Assembly (NCBI RefSeq): GCF_002443255.2 | Contig: NW_019211455.1 | Location: 56,982,671 to 57,046,670 of the forward strand | Source of the DNA: Varroa destructor | Taxonomy: Eukaryota > Arthropoda > Arachnida > Mesostigmata > Varroidae | Direction: 5' to 3' | Length of the DNA stretch: 64,000 bases | Shown: piece by piece, positions 52,138 through 64,000 of the stretch | Layout of the letters: each line of letters opens with the position of its first letter | Numbering within the stretch: position 1 is the first letter of the stretch | The notes under the pieces: model-generated | The model's input: only the letters and a program-made list of their open reading frames with translations | Told to the model about the DNA's origin: nothing | Database searches by the model: none | Position numbers and translations under genes: made by a program

Positions 52138-52383
52138 TCACATTTGTAGCACAAATATTGATCTGAGAGGCACGACAGAACCAATAGGTTCGGTGTAGAA
52201 TTTGTTAAAAAGCTGGACGCCAATGGCATTGGTCAGGTTGCAAATTTCGACGATCTGGTCGACGTTGCAGGTAGGTCGAGGGCCAAGCAAGCACATACAT
52301 ATATTGGAATATCTATTGACCAATTTATCTTTGCTATGGAGGAATATTTGAGGCCGGATCTGAATAAATAAGCTTGTCTTCAT
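52138..52383 (-). other. Unassigned 81-codon frame, weak LINE pre-RT resemblance
   Basis: Residues 51-68 (LTNAIGVQLFNKFYTEPI) recall the I-A-x-x-F-N-x-F-F-x-S segment that lies between the endonuclease and reverse transcriptase of many LINEs. Nothing else in the frame is recognisable, and no reverse-transcriptase box follows on this strand. Confidence 0.18.
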
Positions 52384-52820
52384 GACATCCGGTACATATA
52401 ATTAAAGACTCTAAGCCGCAGGCTGCAAAACCCGTCACAGAGCGAAATGATGCTACACGCTTCAGTCGGCTTCCCACGGATAGTACCTTTACCAGATCTC
52501 ATCACTGTGTAACTCTAAGTATTGACGAGAAGAATCATTAAATTATCAAAACAGGCATATCGCTCGTTGTTAGAATCACAACATGTATATACGCGCCTTA
52601 GTGTGTATACCGTTTGATCGCAAAGAACCATTTGTGAACAAAATTTTTAATTCTATCATGGGTTATTCAGTACCTACAGGGTTACCGCAATGGTAAGCTC
52701 CGTTTCCGAGGCAGGAGAGTTCGGGACGGCCGACTTCAGTGACTTATGCACTACACGAAAGTTGTAAAAAAAGAAGTTACAATGGCTGAAAATTGTTTTG
52801 ATAAGATCCTGTTTTTGGTA

Positions 52821-53482
52821 TGGTCTCCTCGTCCTAAAAGAGGTCGATTGTTGGAAATTTTCTCAAATATTAAGCAAAAATGCACAACCCAGAATTAACA
52901 AACGCATATGCAGAATAATAATATAGCTCAATCGCTTCTTGATTTGTCAGGCGAGAACGACAGAAGACGGATCACAAGTTTTTCAGTCAGCAACTTTGAT
53001 GTATTTTGTACTCACAGTTTTCTAAAGGAGCCTATAAAATGCGTCTTTTCTTCTGAACTGCGGGCAAGCAGAGAAGAAGATTATTTTTCTGGCGACGAAA
53101 AAATATGGTATAAAAAAATATAATAGGTTAATCAAGTTAGGTGGCAGCGTTTGTAAACTTAACGATTCGCAATGCTACGAATCGCAGTATCCTAATATGG
53201 ATCTTGTAATGATTTAGATGTTTAGTGAAAATAATCGGGCATTTTGAGATGAAGATTAATACGGATTCGTTGACCCGGCAGTCCCGATATATCTTTTTCA
53301 TCAAAAAATGCTCCGGATCGCTTGGATTACAGGTAGCAAAGCCTCTAGGTCGAGTCTACCACGCTCATGCACACAGTGGTAAGGCAGCGCGTTTATTTAA
53401 AGACACGTGGTGGTCTGGATTTGAAACCGGATGTAGATTTCTCGAACTCGAAACTTTAATAAACTTACTTAGATACGTTTAA
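52821..53482 (+). mobile_element. Possible LINE reverse transcriptase C-terminal half
   Basis: Two frames in order. The frame starting at 52908 ends with FSGDEKIWYKKI at 53085-53120, which fits an eroded Y-A-D-D-T-K-I-Y-R-x-I box. The frame starting at 53225 opens with FEMKINTDSLTRQSRYIFF at residues 7-25, which fits W-x-M-x-F-N-x-x-K-T-x-x-M-x-F. It then reads AARLFKDTWWSGFET at residues 54-68, which fits the Y-L-G-V-x-x-x-x-D-L-x-W-S-x-H segment. The spacing of the three pieces is close to the LINE norm. GDEK also recalls the mariner catalytic box, but the downstream match favours a LINE. Confidence 0.42.
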
Positions 53483-53585
53483 ATATCTAATTTCTACGTT
53501 CTAATTTTATAATGATACTGTCGATGGTTTATGCTGACAGCCAGGGGACTATGGGTTGTTGATACGCTGTATATGACCCTTTTAC

Positions 53586-53588
<3 letters not shown>

Positions 53589-53625
<37 letters not shown>

Positions 53626-53676
53626 GACAGACAGACAGAGAGAGAGAGAGAGAGAGAGAGACAAAGAAAGAGAGAG
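53589..53676. repeat. Compound microsatellite (AT)16-(AGAC)4-(AG)12
   Basis: Three perfect arrays abut without spacer: (AT)16 at 53589-53620, (AGAC)4 at 53621-53636 and (AG)12 at 53637-53660. A degenerate AG/AAAG tail runs to 53676. It is the longest simple-repeat tract in the window. Confidence 0.97.
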
Positions 53677-56600
53677 GTGCTAGGTCAATATGCGAATGAC
53701 AAAGTAGTGTGAAAAGAGGCCAGTTGTAAGGTCTGGAAATGATAAAACTTCTTTAAGAAAAGGTTTTGACATATAGTCACAATGTCGACTGCATTGATAG
53801 TGCTTCCAGAAAGTTACTTAATTTTCTTTTTTAGAAGTTTTTATAATTAATGTGTGCATCGAATTGAAAAGGACTACAACGCTTTAGCATGAGGCATGCT
53901 CCATAATCTTAGAGATATACAAACCAGATTTCTAATAATCAGTTACCAGTTCCGAAGACCCTTGAGAGTCTGACACCACAGACATCCAGATTCATCGCAT
54001 AACAATATGTTCTAGGAAGAACTAAGTTAAATGATTCGAATGTCTTAATTTAGTGTATTTATAAACAGCTATTAACTTGTCATTTGTTATCTACGATTAT
54101 AAGTTCACGAACCGTATGATAAATTTCGATGTAATGTAAAAATTAACTTTCAATGATGAAGTTCCCGTTTCTCTAAATTGAAAGCGCTAGTAGAATACAT
54201 CGAAGATTAGTGAACACGCTGGGTAGGGGGGCCTTCAACAAAATAACAGTTCATTACCGGCGCGTAAATAGGGAACATAAATAGGGAAGGTCAAAAGAAA
54301 CCCGCATTTTCAAAGTAACAATAAAAAGCAATATAAATAGGAAAAGACTTGTTTTTTTTTGAATGAATACTCAAAGTTACCGAGGATTGAAGCGCGTTCC
54401 AGGAACACGTATTTGTATTGTCGCCGATATCCCGCAGGAAACTTCAGTCACTTGTCAGTTCAAAAGCAAGTACGCATTGGTATTTACAGGGGAACGATCA
54501 ACATAACTCGGTAGAAACAACTAACAGGTAACTTTACACAAAATAAATTTCGCTAGGGATGCTAGAGGTTTGAAGGTCAGTTTCAGACTACGATTTAGAA
54601 AGTTATCGGATAGAAAGAAAATACCATATTATATGTGCTTCCTAAACGACAAATAAATCGATACAACCTGTCAGTATCGTTATACGCTGCTTAGATGAAT
54701 GCTATCCGCTGGTAGAACTAGAAATCACACAGCTAGGTAGATTGTTTACGCTTTGCTTGCACTATACGCCGGCAATTGCGATTTTTTTTTGTTTAGAAAT
54801 TAGAAAAACCATTTTCGACATCCAGTATTTTGCGTGCGGTACAGGAAAAAAATTTCAGATATAGTTTTGATCAACAATGCAACTAAATGCAGCGACGCCT
54901 TGGGCTGATATTAATAAGTCTCGGTTGTAAATTGAGTCCCAGGCTTCACAAGTGTGAGTTAAGCGTTTCTCGATCTCGACTACAATGGAAGGGAACATCT
55001 ACAATAATATGATGTATCTTTTGAAGCTTCTTCAGGTCGGCTTTTCCCAAGACCTACTTACAAAGCCGACAGAAGCTAAGTACGATCTTCTTTAGTTGGC
55101 ATCTACATACGTCGGCAGACATATTTCATGTTTTCGTCTTAGTGTGACTTTTTGTGATTGGCAATCAACATAATTGAGGCATACGAACTATCGAAAAAAG
55201 AGCCTTCTGGCATCGAGAATGGTGCGCTCAATTCTCCGAAGGACTAAGCTACTTTTACTTGTCGGCAGGATTCATCTGCTCATTAAGACCATCGGATCTT
55301 TAGCAGAATCTTACTGGGTGCTCCACGCTTATAGTCACAGTGGGCATGGCGTGCCCTTCGTTATGACATAAGCTTTTCCGTGTGAACGGTATCCTATCTG
55401 CACCAGCTCCTGACAATGTGCGCTGATTAGTGGGACCGGAAGGATATGTTCTTCAGAAGACTCTTCCCAGTTAGCCTGAGCTGTCTCAGGCTTTGCGGTG
55501 CCATTTCAGTGCCGAGAAGAGGGCCTGTAACCTTCTTGATTGGCGTTCTCATTAGTATCGGCGTTAGCTATGTTGCTTTAAGAAGTAAACTGGAGGGATC
55601 TACGCAGTGTCGTCTTGCTCCTGAACGTTAACAGTGTTAAACAACGGATATTTAAGGCATCGGTCAACTGTTAAGTAATTTCATCATTGTTTTACGTAAG
55701 GGACCGCTGACTTTCCTTGTGGGCCTGCCAAGCAACGTTGCGGGTTCGTGGCCTCTTATGTTACTAGTACACGCATATCATACATATTAGGATTTCACTT
55801 TGTACGATAGGTTACCCCTTAGGAATTGCCTTCTGATGCTGTTGTTTAAGGCGCGTCCTTCTTCAGGGCAAGCATGATTTTAATCTGAAAAAAAAGCGTA
55901 TAGGATGCCAGAATATGTGTGCCAGTTAGGTGAACGAATTTCCGTAAGACAACTAACGGCAAAAACTATTTTTAACGACTGTAACAATAACACCAGCACC
56001 AAGTACAACATCGTTGAGTAGAGTCTTGAGCCAAGCATTACTTCACAGGTGCAGCACCAGGACAAGAGCGCACTTCAAACGATCGGTTATGTTGCACAGT
56101 TAGCGGCTAGTTCCGCATACCCCTGACGCTGTTCGGCAAAGAGGAAAAGAGGGCGTGTCATCCTGTATTTTTAGATTCAGCAGGACGGGCGGACTGCGTG
56201 CGACGAGTAACAGCGGTGTTACCAGTTGCATAAACTTAGAATAACAAAGCGGCCAGAAGTCGCTGCTTGGTACATAACAGTACCGCTAAAAGACACTAAA
56301 AACTCGTCAGCCATTGGGGGCCTATTGCCTGTACCGCCATCCTACAAGTCCTACCATGCCATTGTTTTTCCGTATAGGAAGCACAGGCGGAATAAACGGA
56401 AGGCACATTTACATGGCACGTGTCTGCTAGGAGTTCGCAAGGGCAGTACATGAAAAGGCACAAGAGACACTAGCAAACCAGCGGAAGCCGTTGTGAGCAA
56501 TAATTCACCAATAAATAGCCAAGATAGCGGACGCCGTATCGCGTCCGCATACATCCGCATTGGACGTGTGCTGTACTAAAGCGGCTTGCTACAGCAGCAA

Positions 56601-59600
56601 CAAATAAGAAGACTTACACTTGTAGCAAGTATAGGTCAAAAGAAGAGACAAGCTTGTCCCCGGATATTGGTATATAACAATCCCAGACTTGTTATATAGC
56701 AATACTGACAGATGCTAGATGCTGCAAACAGAACGTTTCGGTTGAGAAACAAAAACTACTATCAATTATAGGTGGGCGTGACGATGGATTGCCTGCCTAA
56801 CCATTGGATTATACGTATTATTATGGATGTGTGTGCCATTTTGTCATGGTACCCTGCTTCTCCAGAAAATAACAGTAATGTAAAGTGACAATTTAATGTT
56901 TGAGTGCATTAAGCATCACAAATTGGGTCTGACCGGAGATGATCTCGGCTATTCGTTAGAGTATGCAACCCATGCGAGAGAAATAACACAGGTTCGCTTT
57001 CTCAGGACTGTAATATGAACGCCATATCTTGTAAGGATTATTGAAATTCTATTTCAGAGAACGCTTTTAAGAATAGCAAAAAATTATCTAACTTAAGATT
57101 ATTGCATGCAATTGCGGGAAATATAATTTGATCCTAATGGAAAAAATGTCTGCTACTTCTTATGTTAACTTCATAAACAATGAGCTACTATTCTAACTAA
57201 AAACGGTGTGCCCCTCTTGCTAAGTATGTATAGATAACTAAAAAAAAACAACTATCGTGGGCTATTGTGAGCATTTTTGTTTGCACGCGTCTTCTTTCAA
57301 CTAAAGATACCACTATCTTTTCACTAAAGATACCAAGAACTGTGCAGTGCAGGTGAGGCTGAATAAGCGAATGTTGAAACGATACTGATTTTCAATGACA
57401 TAAATTGCGCTACTTTGAATTTTTCTGGGCTTTAAGAAAAGGGGAGTACGACGCCTGGAGCACTTTAGCGCCTCTCACATGGTCCAGCCTTAGTACTTGA
57501 CCGCAAACGCCAGTGAGGAATATAATAGAGCGTAAGTTCGTCACGAAGGAAATAAGCCCCGTTTTCGGCATGTAATCCTTAGAAATCAACATTGATCTAA
57601 AGGGAGAATACCATAGCCCATAAGTACGCTAGAGAGCTACCATTGAGTGAATATGCACACTAACAATAAGAACCAAGTGAGAAGAACCAACTAAGAAACT
57701 ATCCTAACCACAGGCGTTACGTAGAATTTTTAAATCAGAAATCTATGTTTTGTGATGAAGAGGATGGATTATTATTATACATAAAACTGTGAGATCCACT
57801 GTGAATTTCACTGAATTACTGTAGAACTGCACGTGATGTACTTTTATGATTTGTCAGATAGATTCAGGACACCTTAGAAAGTTTTAAAAAATAGTGCCTT
57901 ATTTTAATTTAAAAAATACTAGACTCGAGTTTACAGTACCAACCAAGTGACAAATAAAAGGTGTGGAAAGTTAACCGAGGTTAGGAAAAACCAATTCTAT
58001 ATTTCTTTTCAAAGAACTTAAAGTCCTAAGTTCAAAGAACTTAAACCTAAACCTTGTAAATCGGCGTGCACAAGTCTCCCTAAAATTTCTTAGAATAACC
58101 CAGCGACTGGTAATATCGTAAACTGCCAATTTCAAGACGGCTAAAACTTCTACTATCCTTTTTCAAATACTCTCAGAACGAACATTTTGGCGATAATGGA
58201 GGCTCGTCGGTGGGTCTGGACATAACCTCCCGACCTCGATTATGGTGAGTTTGTGAGTTCAGTGCCAAGGAAACAGGTTTTCTGTAGCTTTTCTTTAACC
58301 AGAGGCCACTAAATATATAATAATACACTGGTAAACACTACCTAAAAATAAAATTTCCTATATCCGTGAAGCATCCAAAGGAATTTAAATCCAGAATATA
58401 GACACTTTCAACTATTCTCTAGTTTAACAACTATTTTAAGTTCAAAGCTTGATACATTAGCCGCTTTGAAGTCATCTCGAAAACTCAAAGATTGCGCGTA
58501 ACGTTGGTAGCGACAAATAACCAAGCAATGGACAGTCGTTTGAATACGCGATCTGTCAAACGTTTGCCTAAATCTTTAACCTGCATAAGTCGCTTGTAAC
58601 CTTAAATTTACGGAACCGCTACAACTAAGGGCCAGAGAAATTATGGAATTTCAACTGATTTTTTTTGCCATTGATCGAACGGGTCACTCGCAATTATATA
58701 CGAGCCATATAATTTTCATATATCGCCCATTATTAATCCGTATGAAGCATCACCTAGAAAATAATAGAACTGTTTTTGATCCGATAAATATCAGTGACGT
58801 TGAATTCTAGCGTTTGGCCTTTCTTTCGCCTGAAATCAGTTTGCGTTTACGGACGGCCTCGAGCACAGGCTAAATTCAGTTTCGTGGTAACTTGCTCGGG
58901 TTAGCAGGTGTGCGAGATAGACGTCGACCTGAATCATTGTGACAACGTCAGCTCCTTGGAGTTATACATCGACCTGAAGGTTTGTTTAGTATTCTATTCT
59001 AACCAATACATGCTATTGTCTTCTGACAACGCTTAATGTGGAAAATTTTCTGCTGAAAGAATTGGTTCACGCGACGTATGTCCACGTTGCGGCTGGGTTT
59101 AGAATAGCGAGAATGGTAAAATTAAGGCAGATTAAAAGCTAAACACTGGCTCCGGTAGAGAACTACAAGTTCAACGCTAAACCTGGAGTAAAACGTAGGA
59201 TACCATGGGCGTCGTAGTGCAACACCAACAAATGAAATTCTGTCATTCGCTATCGTCTCTTTTGTCTTCACCAACTTCTGAGCTATGTTCCTTAACGCAT
59301 TGCCTGTGAAGAATTACTATACTGAAGAACCGCTACGTGTGCCATTTCTTTTGTGTTTCATTTTTTTTCTTCTGATTGCGATAGACTCAAGCAACCTTTA
59401 GTGCAGCAGAAATATAATTTTGTCAATATCAAAATACAGTTCTCTTCATCTCGAATTGTCCTCGCCGAAAGACCAGGTATTTCTCTCGCGCGGTGGTAAG
59501 TGGGTGGTAAGCGGAGGTCTCTAAATATGACTTCGTGGACCATTGCGTTTTAAGGGCGTCTCTTAGCGCCGTTCAAACAACTGAAATTCTACTCGCCTGT

Positions 59601-59616
59601 TTCAGCGACTCTTCAG
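53677..59616. other. No gene recognised
   Basis: Contains two TAAATAGGGAA copies 13 bases apart at 54265-54288, a TATAAATA at 54332, the 56.7 kb inverted repeat and short direct duplications at 57.3 and 58.0 kb. Frames at 55174-55631 and 56226-56453 are unrecognised. Confidence 0.55.
56665..56704. repeat. 15-bp inverted repeat with one mismatch
   Basis: TATTG-G-TATATAACAA at 56665-56680 is matched by TTGTTATATA-G-CAATA at 56689-56704, with an eight-base loop. The only mismatch is G against G. A 12-base perfect palindrome (GACAAGCTTGTC) lies just upstream at about 56647. Confidence 0.85.
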
Positions 59617-60395
59617 TTACGCTGGACACGAAGATAAACGAAGTGCAAAAGAAATTTCAACGCTAAACCAGAGGCCATGCGGAGCGTGTGGTCGTAGAGC
59701 ACCGCTCCTAGCGAGGGTAAGCATACAACCGGCAACAACCTCTTGTTTGACATATTTAGTCCAGTTCTGTTGAGGTCGTTTCAGGACTTTGTGGTCGAGG
59801 TCATCTGGGTTTGCTTTCACAGGCGCTTCGTTCAGAGATTGATTGCGTGGTCTTTCAAAAAGCGTTTCCGTCCTGACAGGATATAGGTTCTTTTCGCTTG
59901 CATTGTTTATAGGGGAACTCAAAGCTAGCTGTAGCATTTGGCGGACTGGGTAGCACTTCAGGACATTGAAAGTAATGAGGAAAGCTAGATGACAGGTTTT
60001 TGACAGGTTCGTCACCCTTTGTACATTCCTAAACCTCCCGCACGGATCAGCACAAAAGCCCGACACCAAATCCTTTCCGAGGTCAACGGATCGAAGGATC
60101 ATCAACAGGCAGTCGTTCAGTTTGTCGTCGAATAGGTCATAAATAATAGGATATACCATAGCGTCCAAACGCCGTGTAAAGTAAGGAAATGCAGTGCTAG
60201 AAAAGAATCTAGGTCAGGCCAGAAACCTCCTAACCTGACAAATAGTTTCATTGTCGACGTTCCTACCCCCCTTGACATAAAAAGCTTCTATTCAGCGTCG
60301 TTGAATTCAAAGCCTGATTGTTCCTCAAAATGAACTACTTTTGTTACTTCATTCAGAATTGTAATAAGTCGCCGACGTCCAAGTATCGTAAACTG
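59617..60395 (-). mobile_element. Probable LINE reverse transcriptase fragment with the window's longest open frame
   Basis: Reading the minus strand from 60395, ILGRRRLITILNEV is followed by HFEEQSGFEFNDAE (QSGF codons at about 60309-60320). This matches the L-G-K-x-x-E-x-I-L-x-x-x-L ... E-E-Q-S-G-F-R block of LINE reverse transcriptases. After a stop and a frame change a roughly 200-codon open frame runs from about 60222 to 59617. Its start, RRLDAMVYP then YDLFDDKLND, fits an eroded K-A-F-D-x-V-x-H-x-x-L-L-x-K-L palm motif A at the right distance. LSKTCHLAFLITFNVLKCY in the middle may be the thumb. The last 90 residues are unrecognised, and the PQGS and YADD boxes were not found. The block is richer in G+C than its flanks. 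Confidence 0.42.
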
Positions 60396-63300
60396 TCTTT
60401 TCAAACGGTAGGTCAATCCATGAACAGCAGTGCGAAAAACTATGATTCGGCGTGAATTCCGCTGTCAAACTCCAGGGCTGTGGTAGTGTTCCAAGGTTAC
60501 CTCAATGCAGGACCACTTGGAAATTTTTGCGACCAAGCGACTATTGCCCTTTTCGGTGTAGAATTTTGCATTTGAACTGTAAAATATGGATCCTTTACTC
60601 AACGGCACATGCACGAACGTAAAGGGTATACTGAAGAAGGGTATACTTGAAATAACTCTTCGTATCGTGATAAGGTTGAAAATTTTCACTCAAATGTATT
60701 TATTATAAGTTAGTTCATTGAATAGCGCATAACAGCTTTAGCAGATATTTTCTCAATAAATTAAGTGATTTTTTAAAATTGACTCGCAGCACTCTGTTGG
60801 TTCGTGTTCAAAAGACTTTGGATACTACTTCTGTGATCATTTGAGAGGTCGCCATGTGTGGCTTCAGTGAAGAAGGGAACTATAAAGTGGTTGGAACTTC
60901 GACAAAAAAACGGGCTAAAATCCCTAAACTTTCCGCTAGTACCTTGAAACAGTTTTGTATAATGGGCGCTTGTAAAATTGTTTTCTACATGGATTCCTTA
61001 GAGTGGAGTGTATACAAGCTTAACATAAGCCTCTGACTGAATTTAAATGGAGTTTTTTTGAAGGACTTGTCCAAACTATTTACTGAGTGAATCTCGTGCG
61101 TTTTGCTTTTACAATAATATAAGGATGTTTTACACCGTTTGCAGAGGGACGTTAACTTGCACTTGCCGTTGCTATATACGCAAAACGCTCTACATCTTTC
61201 ATAGGTAAGCACCGACAGTTTGTTCAGTGATCGCGTCGATTCTTGAATCAACAAGAAGAGCAAACCTGCATGCTACATGCGGTTCTATTTAATCAAAAAT
61301 ATCAAGAGGTCTAGTGCGTACACGTGGAGAAAAGCGTGTGTTCTTGGTTCGGTTAGTATTAACAAAGACTAATCAGTAGAATACGGCAGCTAGTAAAATT
61401 ATTATTTATTTATATGGGTCAGCGGACTTTGGGCAGCACATTGAAGAAGGACTAGCGTATTTCTACGCTTACTCGAATCAAATCGATATTTAGAACGTGT
61501 TTAAGTTTCGAAATATCCTGTAATATTCGATGGTCAACCAGGACCCATCGGAAATTGACCCCAGCTGATTTCGACAGATCGACGCCTTAAACCCTGACAA
61601 ACGGAACTAGAATAAGGGAATAAAGTAAAAAATGTTCTCAGGTTTTTTGGAAATTATTAGTAGCCGTATCACTAATCGGATTATTTGCACAAAAAATTCA
61701 ATGGGATACATTCTAAGGACATATTTCCCAAGTTACATGGTTCTTCATTCTCCTACCTTAGCATATCTGTATAATATATAGAAAATTCGGCTGAATTATC
61801 ATATGTTATCGGTTTATAGTCCGAATATGTACAAAGTTCAGTTTCTTGCGGTTTTGGTCAAAACAGAAAGTGTATAAGTAAAAGCCATTTAGTGAGAAAA
61901 GAGCTTTTATGGTGACGTCTTGAATGGTGACTGGTGATAGGTCCTTTTACACGCTATATTTGTCAATACTGGCAGGAATTCCAGCGTTCATCGTCAAGCA
62001 AGCCTACAGATCCAGGTCCAACGGTGGCTCCCATCTTAGGATCGTCGACTTCGTAGAGCAAAGCGGACTAAGGCACTTTACGTCAACCAGTTTGCCAATA
62101 TAGTGAATCAAAGACAGAAAAAAACCAGTAGCAGTACGAGAAGGCCAACTAGCCAGAAAGAGAGAGCTCTTCTTACCCAGGTTATAAAGAAGGTTCAGGA
62201 AACTGCATCAAAGTCGGCATTGGGCAGAGGTCATGTGTTATACAAGCCCTCAAGGGCAAACTCTTGCTGCAGCTTCTTGTGGTCTCCAGTCATTCCTGCG
62301 GACAGCCTTGTGCTTACGATGGTGACCAATAATCGTTCAAATTTACACGGTATTGAACTTGCAAATCTATTATTAAGGTCAAGTATTATTAGAATTAGTC
62401 ATGCTTTACTTGAATTGAGCCAAATTGAGTTCCAAAAATCAAATAATGCACAAGTGGATGCACGAGATGTAGTGGTAGATAAAATGAAAAAGTACTTTTT
62501 TAAAGATACAGATGCCCTTAGTTGAGCTGAAATATTTCTGTGTTCGAAACAAAAAATACGATATAAGACGTTATCGCTAAAAACAAAAAAAAAAATAACT
62601 GACCTTACCATAACGAGAGGAGTAAAACTACGCTAGTCTGCGAAAGCTAATAATGTTTAACGGGGTTTGAACGATTAAGCAACTGTAAGTGAGCGTATGA
62701 TTTGTACTAAAATATCGGACAAGTTACATGTTTTACGAAGTACGAATTAATATATTTTGTGCTCATTTGTCAAGTTCAATATCTTTGCCTACTCATCTTG
62801 GTATTGATAATGTGTTCCTTTGTAAATTGTTCCTTAATTAATTTCTACCTCAATCGCCTCGAAAGCCGAGTTTTTTTCTTACGAATACACGCCTAGAAAA
62901 GTACAGTATGATGTATTGGCCCCGTATTCATAGGCTCACACATAGATGCTACAGCCTGCAGAGACTTGTTTTGAATCACCGTGCTACTAATCCAATGCTG
63001 AATCAAAAAGCACTAGCGATGTGATTCCTGTGAAGGGGCTCATCAGGGCCTATCGAATACGTTAGGATCCGAATCGGAGCAAGCAACGCAGTGCGTAATG
63101 ACCTTGTGACAACCAAATAACGGTCGAATCACAGCTGACCATGACGCTACCTCAAAAGAAACTGGTACGATCCTACTTGTACAGCGCTGCTGTTGAATAA
63201 GAAAATTTTGCTAATCTAACCCCTTAACCCCCCTAGAAAATAAGCATATTTCATGTACACACGATACTGAGACAGAATAGAGACTCTCATTGAAGTCCTC

Positions 63301-64000
63301 GTGAATCCATAAAAATATTTCATTAGATCATTAAATAGATAGATAGGCAGGTCTACTTTATGTAGTGTACAGGATGACAAATGAGGCGCCATCATCGTCA
63401 TCATCGTAAAATGTCACCCGATTTGAGCAGTGGAATGCCATTTTGCCACATGTTGCTCATGTATAAACGTAGACGAGAAATCGTGAAGACCCAGATTTAC
63501 ATGGTGAAGGTACGCTAAGCAGCATAGACCTTCAGACGCGACGGATTAATGTTGATTGGTCATATCCTGAGAACTTTCCGAGATCAAATTTGGTTTCTAC
63601 TGCTAAATTTCGGTCGACTAGCCTGATATTTTTCAGTGCATAAGTAATGAATCGTATCAGGTTGAATTAAATTGAAAGGCCTGAAATAGGTTAAATATAT
63701 CGTTAAAGACGACGCCCACATAAGGCTAATATTTTCATAGCGTAATTTCGTTTAAGAAAGCAAGTATTTATTGAGACAAGTTTTCACGTGCTAATAAAAC
63801 TTACTAAATGAGCGAAGCTTTTCTTAATAAGTTTCTAACGTTGGTAATTAAGGCTGTATAATGTATCGAGAGTCTACAATACAACCTGGAAAATAAAAGT
63901 GCCATATCTCAAATCTCTCTGTACAATAACGCCCTTGATTATTGGCAATCTTACATGATGGAAACAATTTTCTACAATACAGCGCTTCTTTTAAACAACG
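60396..64000. other. No gene recognised apart from one unassigned frame
   Basis: Other than the 62.1-62.5 kb frame, only short frames and a CATCAT/CGTCAT tract near 63391-63406 were seen. Confidence 0.55.
62103..62525 (+). other. Unassigned 140-codon open frame
   Basis: The frame starts with a basic, Ser-rich stretch (residues 1-40) and ends with an amphipathic, mostly helical-looking part (residues 85-140) without recognisable motifs. An A11 run follows 60 bases after the stop at about 62586-62596. It could be a relic of a retrotransposon first frame or a gene fragment, but nothing decides this. Confidence 0.12.

Noticed and set aside
52821..53120. GDEK box and an upstream PRPKRGRL, read as a second mariner
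   Set aside because: The sequence after it fits a LINE reverse transcriptase better and no mariner catalytic box follows.
1..64000. tRNA, rRNA, CRISPR and prokaryotic operon features
   Set aside because: No tRNA A/B-box pairs with a foldable cloverleaf, no rRNA-like conserved blocks, no regularly spaced repeats and no runs of adjacent long coding frames were seen.

Overview
The window reads as non-coding nuclear DNA of an invertebrate animal. It is AT-rich, carries many (AT)n and other microsatellites, and has no rRNA, tRNA, CRISPR array, bacterial-type operon or intact gene that I can recognise. The longest open frame is about 200 codons, and the overall spread of frame lengths is close to what chance gives. 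The arthropod-type mariner is the only taxonomic hint, and a weak one, because mariners move between phyla. What can be supported is a graveyard of mobile elements. The best case is a decayed mariner transposase at 39913-40674, on the + strand. It can be followed almost end to end through several frameshifts and stops, and its first catalytic Asp is lost. Next is a non-LTR retrotransposon (LINE) reverse transcriptase fragment on the - strand at 13679-14042, with palm motif A (KAFDRVN) and a separate ADD box. A further set of short, broken stretches resembles LINE reverse transcriptase, RNase H or pre-RT segments, and one resembles the hAT transposase C-terminus at 32085-32273. These rest on motif resemblance read by eye. 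They are graded individually, and the weaker ones could be chance. Layout. 0-11 kb: a possible RT fragment near the left end, then mostly featureless DNA, with a - strand open frame ending close to a poly(A) run at 8.3-8.9 kb. 11.8-15 kb: an ADD-box fragment, the firm - strand RT fragment and a + strand RT-like frame. 19-26 kb: scattered LINE-like pieces, a richer-GC patch near 23.6-24.5 kb and an 18-bp perfect inverted repeat at 25.9 kb. 26-38 kb: mostly empty apart from the hAT-like piece. 38-54 kb: the densest cluster, with RT-like pieces at 38.7, 47.1, 48.1, 49.6 and 53.2 kb, the mariner at 40 kb, and a 19-bp RNA-like hairpin at 45.8 kb. 54-64 kb: a - strand RT-like block at 59.6-60.4 kb and otherwise little. 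No functional pathway or gene cooperation is visible, and no fragment appears able to code for an active protein.
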